64,000 nt of DNA from an uncultured Clostridia bacterium (GTDB lineage Bacteria; Bacillota; Clostridia; Oscillospirales; Ruminococcaceae): assembly GCA_947168885.1 (NCBI GenBank), contig CAMVNQ010000012.1:1-64000 (forward strand). The letters are read 5' to 3'. Within the stretch, counting starts at the first letter, position 1. Each line of letters begins with the position of its first letter. The notes under the pieces are model-generated. The model worked only from the letters and a program-made list of their open reading frames with translations, ran no database searches and had not been told where the DNA came from. Made by a program: the position numbers and the translations under genes. Shown one piece after another: positions 37,719 through 45,103 of the stretch.

Positions 37719-38154
37719 CAAAACGGAAAAGGTCGAGCTTATCTATGACAGCATAGAAAACCTCATCTTTCTGCGGCAGTTCCCGAATGTGACCGAACTT
37801 TGGGTCTCATGGACTGTAATGAACGACAAAGCTCAGCTTAATGTAATAAATGAGCTTACAGAGCTTAGAACTCTGAGGCTTGATAAGACTGACAAAAGCG
37901 GTATATCATCGCTTGCGGGACTAAAAAATCTTGAAGAATTGAATATATGCGATGATCGGATTTATCATATGTGTGATATAAAAGCGCTTGACGGGCTTGA
38001 CAGCCTGAAAATGTTCAGCTATTGCAAAAATCTTAATGTAAAGCAGGAAGACGGAACTTATATTCAGGCAGACCCCTATTCCGATGACGAAATAGCTTAT
38101 TTTGAAAAAATGCACCCCGATTGTGAAGTTCGTGCATACGATCCGGCATTTTAA
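37696..38154 (+). CDS. Small leucine-rich-repeat protein
   Basis: 152 residues, overlapping the previous gene by 23 bases. The repeats are of the internalin/RanGAP-like short type (LTELRTLRLDKTDKSGISSLAGLKNLEELNI). No signal peptide or lipobox is visible, unlike its neighbours, so it is either cytoplasmic or the remaining end of a larger exported protein that was fused to the upstream gene. The ribosome site is weak (AGAAGTGAAG), which fits translational coupling. Confidence 0.6.
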   Translation: MSGKTLFDKTEKVELIYDSIENLIFLRQFPNVTELWVSWTVMNDKAQLNVINELTELRTLRLDKTDKSGISSLAGLKNLEELNICDDRIYHMCDIKALDGLDSLKMFSYCKNLNVKQEDGTYIQADPYSDDEIAYFEKMHPDCEVRAYDPAF

Positions 38155-38166
38155 ACGGAGGAAACA

Positions 38167-40308
38167 ATGAACCACACAAAAACTCTTACAGCATTAACAC
38201 TTTGTGCCGCCCTTTTGCTTTCAAGCTGCAATACAGACAAGCCCGCAGAAACCTCGCCCGTCACGGAAGAAGTGACGACAACTACGTCAGCGGAAGTTAC
38301 GACTGCCACAACCACAACCGCCACAACTTCAGCAGATCACATAGAGGAAGCACGCGCTATAATGCAAAAGCACATAGATGAGGATAACTATGTCGGATTT
38401 GAGATAGATGAACCTTCAGCTGTGGAAAAGGCAAGTGTGCTCGAAAAATATTTCTATGGTGTGTGGGAGTGTGAAGGGTATCAAGACCCGATCGTATTCA
38501 CCTACAACGGCAAATATACCGTCTCGGGTAACAGCTCCGAGCAATACACATACTATACCGATGGCGGCAAGTTTGCCGAGCTTGACGACAGGTATATATG
38601 CCCGCGGATAAACGGCGGAGCGGGGGAATGCTATGTGATATACAAGGACGCGCCAGACATACTGTATCATACTGCTGCGATGTGGGTGAACGATGATGAG
38701 AATGGAAAGGTGATCGGCATTCATAGCGATGACCGGACCGACGGGTACAGGCGTATCCAAACACCGAAGCCGACACTTGAGGAAGGCGAGATAGGCTTTC
38801 TCGGAATGATGAAACTTGAGGCGATATACGGCGAGGAACTCACAGAAACTCTTGAAAGATACCTGAACGAAGCACATACCGACGAATACGGTATGGACTG
38901 GGAATATGACTGGGGTTTCGGATTGCCCGTTGAAAAACGTTATCTTATAAGCCGCGATGAGAAAAGTGTGCAGCTCGGGATACGCTTCTTTGACCTCAAG
39001 GCATACGGCGATTTTTTAAATTCGTCCTCAGCAGGAGTACCTGACGAGGCTTACTTCATTGTTGATATGACATTTGACGGAAATTACTGGCGTATAAACG
39101 ATCTTTATCGGCCGCTCAAACCTTATATCCCGCCCGACAATGTCGGGATCAAAGTAAAAGCTCCCGAAAAGACGATAACGCTTACCATAGAACCGATGTT
39201 TGATATTGACATTGAAACGGTAGCTTCGGATTACAGCTTCGATATGATACCGGACTATAAGAACGACGAAACTTGGAAAATGCAGAAGAAGTATATCGAA
39301 GAGAAATACAGGGAGCCGGAAGAAGCGGAGAAACACTTCGGAGAAACGCTCGAAGACTGGAAAAAGCGGGACTATTTCAGCAAGCCGAACTATCAAATTA
39401 AATATGTCGGCTTGGATAATTGTGATTTCGTGATCTGCAAGCTCATAGGTTTTATGGAAGTTGTACAGCTTGAAGAATACGAGATATTACTGTTCGTAAA
39501 AGACGGAAAGGTGGTTCGTGCGACCCCGATGATGCAGCGTTCGGGACTTAATATGTACATCGACGGAAATGACCTTTATGAAACAGCGGGTGGCGGTGAT
39601 ATACTGCATATAGATATTCGCACCGGGAAATATGATTACATAAAAGCGCCGGGCTGGTGTTCTATACCGGGGATAAATGATGACTGGATAATTTTCGGAA
39701 ATGGCACTGTTCAGGCGTACAACCGACATACCGGCGAAATCGTTACTCCCGAGCCGGAAATAAGCTGGTGTGCGCTTGACACGTTTTACATCAGGCTGAA
39801 CGGAAGCAGGATAGAATATACCGCGCACGGTCACCCGAACGGCGGCTGGTATTACGACCTTGAAACAGGAGAAAGCGGTGAGATGCCGGAAATATACTCA
39901 GGAATGGACAACGGCGTGTATGAAAGCAGTCTCTACACCGCAAAGTCATACTACAACCGGAAAAACGGAAAAAGCGGCGATTTCTCGAAGATCACTGTTA
40001 CCCGCAAGTCCGACGGACTTGAAAAGGTGTTCGACTTTACCGGACTTATCGACCCCGATATGGAGGAGCACTGGGATACTGAACCGTATAACTTGTGGTG
40101 GGGAGATTGGTTCATCACCTACATCAAGGGTATCGGACTCATAGCTGTGAACTTTGAAACGGAGGAGACCGCAAACGTCGTCATAGATGAAAGCGACATA
40201 TATCACATTTCGCGGCAGCGCCAATACGGCGACAGGTATATGGTGTATTATTGGCGCGAAGAAAACGGCTCGACCTTGTTCGGTGAAATAGGCTTTGATA
40301 TAAAGTAA
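38167..40308 (+). CDS. Surface lipoprotein with Thr-rich linker
   Basis: 713 residues. The leader LTLCAALLLSSCNTDKPAE matches the lipoproteins at 2776 and 3916 closely, including DNA identity across TGCAATACAGACAAGCCCGC. A Thr/Ala linker follows. The body is acidic and contains segments that look like a beta-propeller or WD-like surface (LETGESGEMPEIYSG, IRTGKYDYIKAPGW) but no family I can name. Role probably binding at the cell surface. It ends the lipoprotein block before the remnants of a conjugative element. Confidence 0.7.
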   Translation: MNHTKTLTALTLCAALLLSSCNTDKPAETSPVTEEVTTTTSAEVTTATTTTATTSADHIEEARAIMQKHIDEDNYVGFEIDEPSAVEKASVLEKYFYGVWECEGYQDPIVFTYNGKYTVSGNSSEQYTYYTDGGKFAELDDRYICPRINGGAGECYVIYKDAPDILYHTAAMWVNDDENGKVIGIHSDDRTDGYRRIQTPKPTLEEGEIGFLGMMKLEAIYGEELTETLERYLNEAHTDEYGMDWEYDWGFGLPVEKRYLISRDEKSVQLGIRFFDLKAYGDFLNSSSAGVPDEAYFIVDMTFDGNYWRINDLYRPLKPYIPPDNVGIKVKAPEKTITLTIEPMFDIDIETVASDYSFDMIPDYKNDETWKMQKKYIEEKYREPEEAEKHFGETLEDWKKRDYFSKPNYQIKYVGLDNCDFVICKLIGFMEVVQLEEYEILLFVKDGKVVRATPMMQRSGLNMYIDGNDLYETAGGGDILHIDIRTGKYDYIKAPGWCSIPGINDDWIIFGNGTVQAYNRHTGEIVTPEPEISWCALDTFYIRLNGSRIEYTAHGHPNGGWYYDLETGESGEMPEIYSGMDNGVYESSLYTAKSYYNRKNGKSGDFSKITVTRKSDGLEKVFDFTGLIDPDMEEHWDTEPYNLWWGDWFITYIKGIGLIAVNFETEETANVVIDESDIYHISRQRQYGDRYMVYYWREENGSTLFGEIGFDIK

Positions 40309-40309
40309 T

Positions 40310-40420
40310 GAGGAAAAGCATCTTGAACCATTTTCCAATCCCGATTTTTATATTCATTCTGAACCCGGTTTTATGATCGTAGGTACAACTCCGAAAGTAT
40401 TAGAGATCATCGGAGCATAA
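40310..40420 (+). pseudogene. Possible C-terminal remnant of an unidentified protein
   Basis: Directly after the lipoprotein stop an open frame without start codon reads EPFSNPDFYIHSEPGFMIVG then TTPKVLEIIGA and stops at 40420. It looks protein-like (good codon use, sensible composition) but lacks any 5' end. It may be debris from the adjacent conjugative-element remnant. I do not know the family. Confidence 0.35.
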
Positions 40421-40442
40421 ATGTTGGAATCTGGAATCAAGA

Positions 40443-41426
40443 TCAAAGCTTCGGTTTCTTTTTGTTTATCCCTATATTTGTTGCGTTGTGCTTATTAGAA
40501 TCCAATTCTTGTGAGATGCTTTCTTTTTTTGCACGGTCTCTCTCAATGAGATCATTGACATAGTTGCCTTTAGAAATGCCGTTATACGTATCCTTGATTT
40601 CCTGATATGCGATTTTCAGATTGTTGCAGTTCTCAAGCTCTGCCTTGAGGGCTGCAATTTTTTCGTCAAGATCACGATACTCAGATTTAAGTCGATCAAT
40701 GCCGGGCTGGTCGGTTGCACTATGACGAGAAAGCGTCTGCTTTACGACCTGTAAACGCATTTTGTCAGACAGTGAGAGTCTATCTCTGTTAGACAGCTCC
40801 TTGTATATTTCCATTTGTTGTAATAACTTCTCTGTTTCGGCGTGACGAACGGTAATAGCATTAAACTCGTCGGTCAACTTTTTTGTCTTTTCTTCCAGTT
40901 CATCTGCTTTTGCATCGAGATCACTGATGGAATGAATGCCTAAACGATTAATAAGTGCAAGCTGTGCAGTCAATTGGAATACATCACGGTCGTTGTGCGG
41001 CAGATAAGGCAGGCTATCATCACGCTTGTTTTTTTTCTTTTTCCCTTCAGCTATACGTTTAGCGAGCTGAGTTATAATATCTGCATAACAGATAGTCAAT
41101 ACTTGTCCCTTGTTATATGCATCCTCACGGGAAGCGTTGCCCAGATCGTCTTTCCAAAGAATACGGGAATTGATGCTGTCAATGGTGTAATCGTTGCCTA
41201 TTGTTTTCAGTCGTGTAAAACGCTGCTGCCCTGGAGCGCGTATCGCCGTATGCGCTCCGTACTTAATTTCGTATCCCTTTTCTTCAAGGGAGGCAGCAAG
41301 TTCATCATAGTTTTTTGAGCATAGCACAAGTGTATCTATCTCGCGGCGTATCTGTTCTTTCCAAGATGCACCCTTGCGGCGAGAGTCCCATTCTTTGTAG
41401 GACATACCGAGGTGTTTGTTATTCAT
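40443..41426 (-). pseudogene. C-terminal fragment of a conjugative-element relaxase
   Basis: 327 residues starting MNNKHLGMSYKEWDSRRKGASWKEQ. This block, with YDELAASLEEKGYEIKYGAHTAIRAPGQQRFTR, is the part that follows the catalytic domain in relaxases of Tn1549-like elements. The catalytic N-terminal domain with its His triad and Tyr is absent; upstream DNA is unrelated. The rest is coiled coil. It may still be translated, but it cannot nick DNA. It shows that a second, larger conjugative element once sat here, in the opposite orientation to the intact MobA element. Confidence 0.75.
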
Positions 41427-41544
41427 AATCGGCTGAATGCCAAAAGCTAAGCATACCCTGTCAGAGTGTTCACGTATTTCCGATAGGGTCTTTTTGTTGC
41501 TGTTATACTTATGCCCGTCAAGTCCAAAGACGTTTAAGCATAAA

Positions 41545-41994
41545 ATGTTGTATATAGTTTTCGGTGATAACGTTAATGCGATATATCACCCACCGACGTA
41601 TTTTGACACCACATACCGTGATGAATGGATAACTGATCTAAAAACCATTGAAATGATAAAAGATATCGATAAATCTGACGTGCTGAGTACACAAGTCATC
41701 ATCAGTCCGTTTCTTGGCTCTATTTTACCTCAAGAGCTGTCGGGCAGTGTAAAAACACTTATTCTGATGCGATTCGACGATTCCGGAAAGGTGTTTAACG
41801 CTTCTGTTTGTGGCGATGATTGTGCCAAATGGATATATGAGATCAGTAAGGAAAAAGACCTCACAATAAATCTTCATCATACGATGGTGTTCAGCAGCTG
41901 TAAAGAATTTAATGCATTTATCGTTAATACACATAGGATTGTCAAAAGCTATGATGAATATCTTGATGAAGCAATGAGAATAGAGGAACGATAA
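41545..41994 (+). CDS. DUF4869-type protein, intact copy
   Basis: 149 residues from MLYIVFGDNVNAIYHPPTYFD; the longer in-frame start is not supported. The family signature is seen in DEWITDLKTIEMIKDIDKSD, then SGSVKTLILMRFD and FNASVCGDDCAKWI. DUF4869 proteins occur in clostridial mobile DNA, usually beside a small HTH gene, as here (24 bases downstream). No function is established; the two-gene form suggests a toxin-antitoxin or regulatory pair. A second, damaged copy lies at 47240-47651 with nearly identical DNA. Confidence 0.7.
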   Translation: MLYIVFGDNVNAIYHPPTYFDTTYRDEWITDLKTIEMIKDIDKSDVLSTQVIISPFLGSILPQELSGSVKTLILMRFDDSGKVFNASVCGDDCAKWIYEISKEKDLTINLHHTMVFSSCKEFNAFIVNTHRIVKSYDEYLDEAMRIEER

Positions 41995-42017
41995 CAACGA
42001 TACATCGTAAGACAATT

Positions 42018-42281
42018 ATGATAAAAATGATAAATCCTACCGGACATCTGCTCAAAGAGAGAAGAAAAGAACTGGGGTTGACTCAAAAACAGATCTCGGC
42101 GATGGCATCCATTTCCGAGGCACAATATCAAAAATTTGAGGCTGACACCCGCAACTTGATGACTGCGTCATTCTATATTGCTTGTAGCGTGTTACGAGCG
42201 TTATCGATAGACTTTTGTGATTTTTATGACCAATATGGCGGTGCAAACATTATTTCCATTGACTTTGATATTGATAGATAA
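42018..42281 (+). CDS. Small HTH (XRE) regulator paired with DUF4869
   Basis: 87 residues. The helix-turn-helix is LLKERRKELGLTQKQISAMASISEAQYQKFEADTRNLMTASFYIACSVLRALSI, a clear Cro/C1 domain that fills most of the protein. Start at MIKMINPTGH; MINPTGH, nine bases downstream, is possible. It directly follows the DUF4869 gene and probably regulates it or counters it. A frame-related HTH gene also follows the second DUF4869 copy, but the two HTH proteins are not alike. Confidence 0.75.
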   Translation: MIKMINPTGHLLKERRKELGLTQKQISAMASISEAQYQKFEADTRNLMTASFYIACSVLRALSIDFCDFYDQYGGANIISIDFDIDR

Positions 42282-42403
42282 CAAATAATATTGCTTTCTG
42301 AACCACCCTCAGTACTTATGTAACAAAATATGTAAACAATACGAAATAATAAAGAAAGGCTCAAATTATGCCTTTCTTTGTTGTTATATAGGGTCAAAAA
42401 TGA

Positions 42404-42667
42404 TTATGATTTATTAACCTTATCGTCAGCTTCTTTGATATTCCTTTGAATTATATCCATTATCTGCTCAAGCCGCTTTTCTCCGATACCGCTGACCGAG
42501 CTTAGATCCTGACGGAGCTTGTCCATATCCATATCAATGACAGCATTGGCAAGAGCGTCCCTAGCGCCCATATCATAGATATTGTTGATTGTTTTCTCCA
42601 TTGCTTCCCGATTCATGGCCTTTATACTGCGGTAAAGGTCGCGAGTAAGTAGATTAGCTTTCGGCAT
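42404..42667 (-). CDS. Small helix-hairpin-helix protein
   Basis: 87 residues from MPKANLLTRDLYRSI, where GGAG lies nine bases upstream. The C-terminal half has a helix-hairpin-helix signature, LRQDLSSVSGIGEKRLEQIMDII, known for sequence-independent DNA backbone binding. The N-terminal part is helical and unassigned. It stands alone between the HTH gene and the ferredoxin gene, on the opposite strand to both. Perhaps accessory to the lost conjugative element; the function is not known. Confidence 0.6.
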   Translation of the reverse strand: MPKANLLTRDLYRSIKAMNREAMEKTINNIYDMGARDALANAVIDMDMDKLRQDLSSVSGIGEKRLEQIMDIIQRNIKEADDKVNKS

Positions 42668-42836
42668 ACCGTAAATCTCCATATATCATGTTTTGTTTAG
42701 TATTATAGCATAATACCGGAAATAAACCAAGTCGTTGCTTTCAGTGCTTTACAAATATGCTGATTTGTGGTATAATTAGACAATAAAAGCCGGCAGACCT
42801 GATAAGCATACACGAACAACTATCAAGGAGAAAGCA

Positions 42837-43595
42837 ATGACAGGAATATACTTCAGCGGGACAGGCAATTCCCGCTATGCTTCGGAAACATTCTGCAAAG
42901 AGATCGGTGATATTCCCGTTTATTCCATAGAAAATCCGGATGTTACAGATCGTATCCGTGAGCATGAGACCATTATATTTGCATATCCCGTGCAATTCAG
43001 CTCCGTGCCGAGATTTGTGCAGGATTTTGTGATCACGAATAAAGAACTGTGGAAAAACAAAAAGGTCTTTGTGATCGCAACTATGGGCTTGTTCAGCGGT
43101 GACGGAGCCGGTTGTCTCGGTCGTCTGCTGCATAGATACGGCACACAGATCATAGGCGGTCTTCATCTGAAAATGCCGGACAGTATCGGCGACGAAAAGG
43201 CTTTGAAACGTCCGCTTGAGAAAAACTGTGAGCTTGTAAAGAATGCCGTACTGAAGATAAAGGACTCTGCCGGACGGTTCAAAGCGGGAAACCCGACAAA
43301 AGAAGGACTTGGGATATTCTATCATCTTGCCGGTCTGTTTGGGCAAAGGCTGTTTTTCGGGCATCATACAAAGCATTATTCGGACAAGCTAAAGATCGAC
43401 GCGAATAAATGCGTAGGCTGTGGCAAATGTGCAAAGCAGTGCCCACTGAACAATATACATATAGAAAACAATAAGGCTATATCCGGCAGCAAGTGTACCA
43501 TGTGCTACCGGTGTGTCAATCATTGTCCGGAACAAGCGATCACCCTGCTCGGGAAACAGATAGTCGAGCAATGCAGTATCGAGAAATATATATAA
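42837..43595 (+). CDS. EFR1-family flavodoxin-ferredoxin protein
   Basis: 252 residues after a CAAGGAG site. The N-terminal flavodoxin-like part starts MTGIYFSGTGNSRYASETF, where SGTGNS is the FMN-phosphate loop. The C-terminal part carries two 4Fe-4S motifs, CVGCGKCAKQCP and CTMCYRCVNHCP. EFR1 proteins are common in anaerobic Firmicutes and are thought to move electrons in fermentation or detoxification; a substrate is not known. Intact and probably expressed on its own. It is followed by the first of three intergenic hairpin repeats. Confidence 0.88.
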   Translation: MTGIYFSGTGNSRYASETFCKEIGDIPVYSIENPDVTDRIREHETIIFAYPVQFSSVPRFVQDFVITNKELWKNKKVFVIATMGLFSGDGAGCLGRLLHRYGTQIIGGLHLKMPDSIGDEKALKRPLEKNCELVKNAVLKIKDSAGRFKAGNPTKEGLGIFYHLAGLFGQRLFFGHHTKHYSDKLKIDANKCVGCGKCAKQCPLNNIHIENNKAISGSKCTMCYRCVNHCPEQAITLLGKQIVEQCSIEKYI

Positions 43596-43657
43596 TAAGA
43601 AAAAGAACTTTGAAAGAGCACTAACCGTGTTAGCTTCTAAAGGATTTACAGTGGTAT

Positions 43658-43700
43658 AAATTCAAGTTTGTCTGCCCGACAAATCGGTAGTTTGTCGAGA
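43658..43700 (+). repeat. Intergenic hairpin repeat, copy 1
   Basis: AAATTCAAGTTTGTCTGCCC is shared with copy 2 and its first half with copy 3. Here it is followed by GACAAA-TCGGTAG-TTTGTC, a small perfect hairpin. It precedes the Nudix gene. Confidence 0.65.
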
Positions 43701-43735
43701 TGCTGCCAACTTGGGATTTTTGAGGATAAAGGAAC

Positions 43736-44221
43736 ATGGAACTGTGGGATGCTTATAACAGAGATTTCAAAAAGATTCAGGGGATAACGTTGATTCGAGG
43801 AGAGGCGATACCTGAGGGCTTTTTTCATCTTGTCTGTGACGTTATTGTAAGGCACTCAAATGGAAGCTATCTCATCATGCAGAGGGATAAACGAAAACAC
43901 CTGGGCGGAATGTGGGAGGCAACTGCAGGTGGTTCTGCTTTACAAGGCGAGGACGCCCTAACTTGTGCCCGCAGAGAACTTCATGAAGAAACTGGAATTA
44001 CTTCTGACAATCTGATAGAGATAGGACGGGTAATTCATTACGGGCATCAATCGCTTTATGTTGATTATCTCTGTGTTACAGATATTGATGAGAACGATAT
44101 TGTGCTGCAAGAAGGAGAAACAGCGGATTATAAATGGATTACGGCTGACGAATTGAGGAAAATGTCAAGAGATGAGTTAGCAACGCAGCGCATCCTTACT
44201 TTTATCGAAGAACTGAACTGA
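43736..44221 (+). CDS. Nudix hydrolase
   Basis: 161 residues. The Nudix box is perfect: GSALQGEDALTCARRELHEETGI (Gx5Ex7REUxEEx GU), which binds the divalent metal and pyrophosphate. The N-terminus (MELWDAYNRDFKKIQGITLIRGEAIPEGFFHLVCDVIVRH) is of the Idi-like subgroup that acts on isopentenyl or nucleotide diphosphates and small substrates. Start after AAAGGA. The stop codon is part of the second hairpin repeat. It would hydrolyse a nucleoside diphosphate-X compound; the substrate is open. Confidence 0.88.
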   Translation: MELWDAYNRDFKKIQGITLIRGEAIPEGFFHLVCDVIVRHSNGSYLIMQRDKRKHLGGMWEATAGGSALQGEDALTCARRELHEETGITSDNLIEIGRVIHYGHQSLYVDYLCVTDIDENDIVLQEGETADYKWITADELRKMSRDELATQRILTFIEELN

Positions 44222-44263
44222 CAAATTCAAGTTTGTCTGCCCAAGAAATCGGGATTTGGCGAG
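44219..44263 (+). repeat. Intergenic hairpin repeat, copy 2, beginning at the stop codon
   Basis: TGACAAATTCAAGTTTGTC starts with the TGA stop of the Nudix gene and forms a hairpin GACAAA-TTCAAG-TTTGTC, then continues TGCCC as in copy 1. It ends just before the next ATG. Confidence 0.65.
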
Positions 44264-44269
44264 GCATAT

Positions 44270-44794
44270 ATGGAAAAAGCAACAAGAGAAAAACTAGCCA
44301 AGATTGCAAAGGATATGGCGCAGGTTCCGTTTCACGGAGATGTTGATGGGATGGCTTCCAATCTTGCGTCGATTGTGCGACTGTTTCCGACATGGAATCT
44401 CAGGGAAGCCGACGGGTTATGGTGTGCGGCGTTTGTCTATTATTGCTGCACGACAGCGGGATTCGAAATCCCGTTCAGACCTGAGGAGTGTAAAACCTGT
44501 CATCTGGCTGGATGCCTTGGCTGGGAAGAGTTTGCTTTAGGCGATCGGCGGATCGAATACCATAAAGGGCAGGAAGGCTATGTTCCGGAAGCGGGAGACA
44601 TCGTGCTCTATGACATGGTGTTCGAAAACAAAGAGCACGACCATATGGGGATCGTCCTTGATAGACGGGAGGGTACGATCCTTGTTGCAGAAGGAAATGT
44701 GAACAATATATCCGGAATTATCGAGCGCCCTATCGATGAGCATATCCGTGCGTATATTCAAATTCCGGATGGGTATCGGTATAGAGAAGAGTGA
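44270..44794 (+). CDS. CHAP-domain-like cysteine peptidase/amidase without signal peptide
   Basis: 174 residues. Catalytic Cys52 is in GLWCAAFVYYCC; His125 is in EHDHMGIVLD; the polar partner is in AEGNVNN; PEAGDIVLYD is the usual CHAP strand before it. CHAP/NlpC-type enzymes cut peptide or amide bonds, often in peptidoglycan, but this one lacks a signal peptide or wall-binding domain, so a cytoplasmic substrate is more likely. It stands between two copies of the hairpin repeat, which gives it a cassette-like look. Confidence 0.75.
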   Translation: MEKATREKLAKIAKDMAQVPFHGDVDGMASNLASIVRLFPTWNLREADGLWCAAFVYYCCTTAGFEIPFRPEECKTCHLAGCLGWEEFALGDRRIEYHKGQEGYVPEAGDIVLYDMVFENKEHDHMGIVLDRREGTILVAEGNVNNISGIIERPIDEHIRAYIQIPDGYRYREE

Positions 44795-44813
44795 CAAATT
44801 CAAGTTTGCAGAG
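44792..44813 (+). repeat. Intergenic hairpin repeat, copy 3 (partial), at the stop codon
   Basis: TGACAAATTCAAGTTTG again begins exactly with the stop codon of the preceding gene. After 17 bases it diverges into CAGAGC and a different inverted repeat (CTATTTC-ATTCAA-GAAATAG). Confidence 0.6.
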
Positions 44814-44861
44814 CTATTTCATTCAAGAAATAGGCCACCGCAAATAAAGGAGTTCACTGAA

Positions 44862-45098
44862 ATGTTTGAAAGCGAATTTGCAAAAACTGAATACATAGAA
44901 AAGGACGGTGCGGTTTTTCATGTCTGGAAAAAAGAAGCGCATTTTGACGACTATCGTAAACCCGTAATTGCTTCACTTGAATTGTTACGTGATCATAAGG
45001 ACAGTATATTCATACTTGAAACGCCAAGCGCTGTGAATTGCAGAATCTTCGATAGTATGTTATACCTTAGCCGGAATAACATCATGAGTTTGAGGTAA
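44862..45098 (+). CDS. Small protein of unknown function
   Basis: 78 residues from MFESEFAKTEYIEKDGAVFH; AAAGGAG lies nine bases upstream, so the longer frame start is rejected. The composition suggests a compact alpha/beta protein (VIASLELLRDHKDSIFILET then PSAVNCRIFDSMLYL). Five bases separate it from the amylase gene. I do not recognise the family. It follows the third hairpin repeat, so it may belong to the same set of small inserted genes. Confidence 0.5.
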   Translation: MFESEFAKTEYIEKDGAVFHVWKKEAHFDDYRKPVIASLELLRDHKDSIFILETPSAVNCRIFDSMLYLSRNNIMSLR

Positions 45099-45103
45099 AG
45101 ATC

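Noticed and set aside
36855-37721. 288-codon minus-strand frame opposite the end of the 34665 lipoprotein
   Set aside because: The same antisense pattern appears opposite the homologous end of the 5981 gene, so it follows from codon use of the shared domain and is not a gene.
43658-44813. Integron attC sites
   Set aside because: The repeats lack the attC core sites (RYYYAAC / GTTRRRY in the right places) and there is no integron integrase; only a cassette-like layout is claimed.
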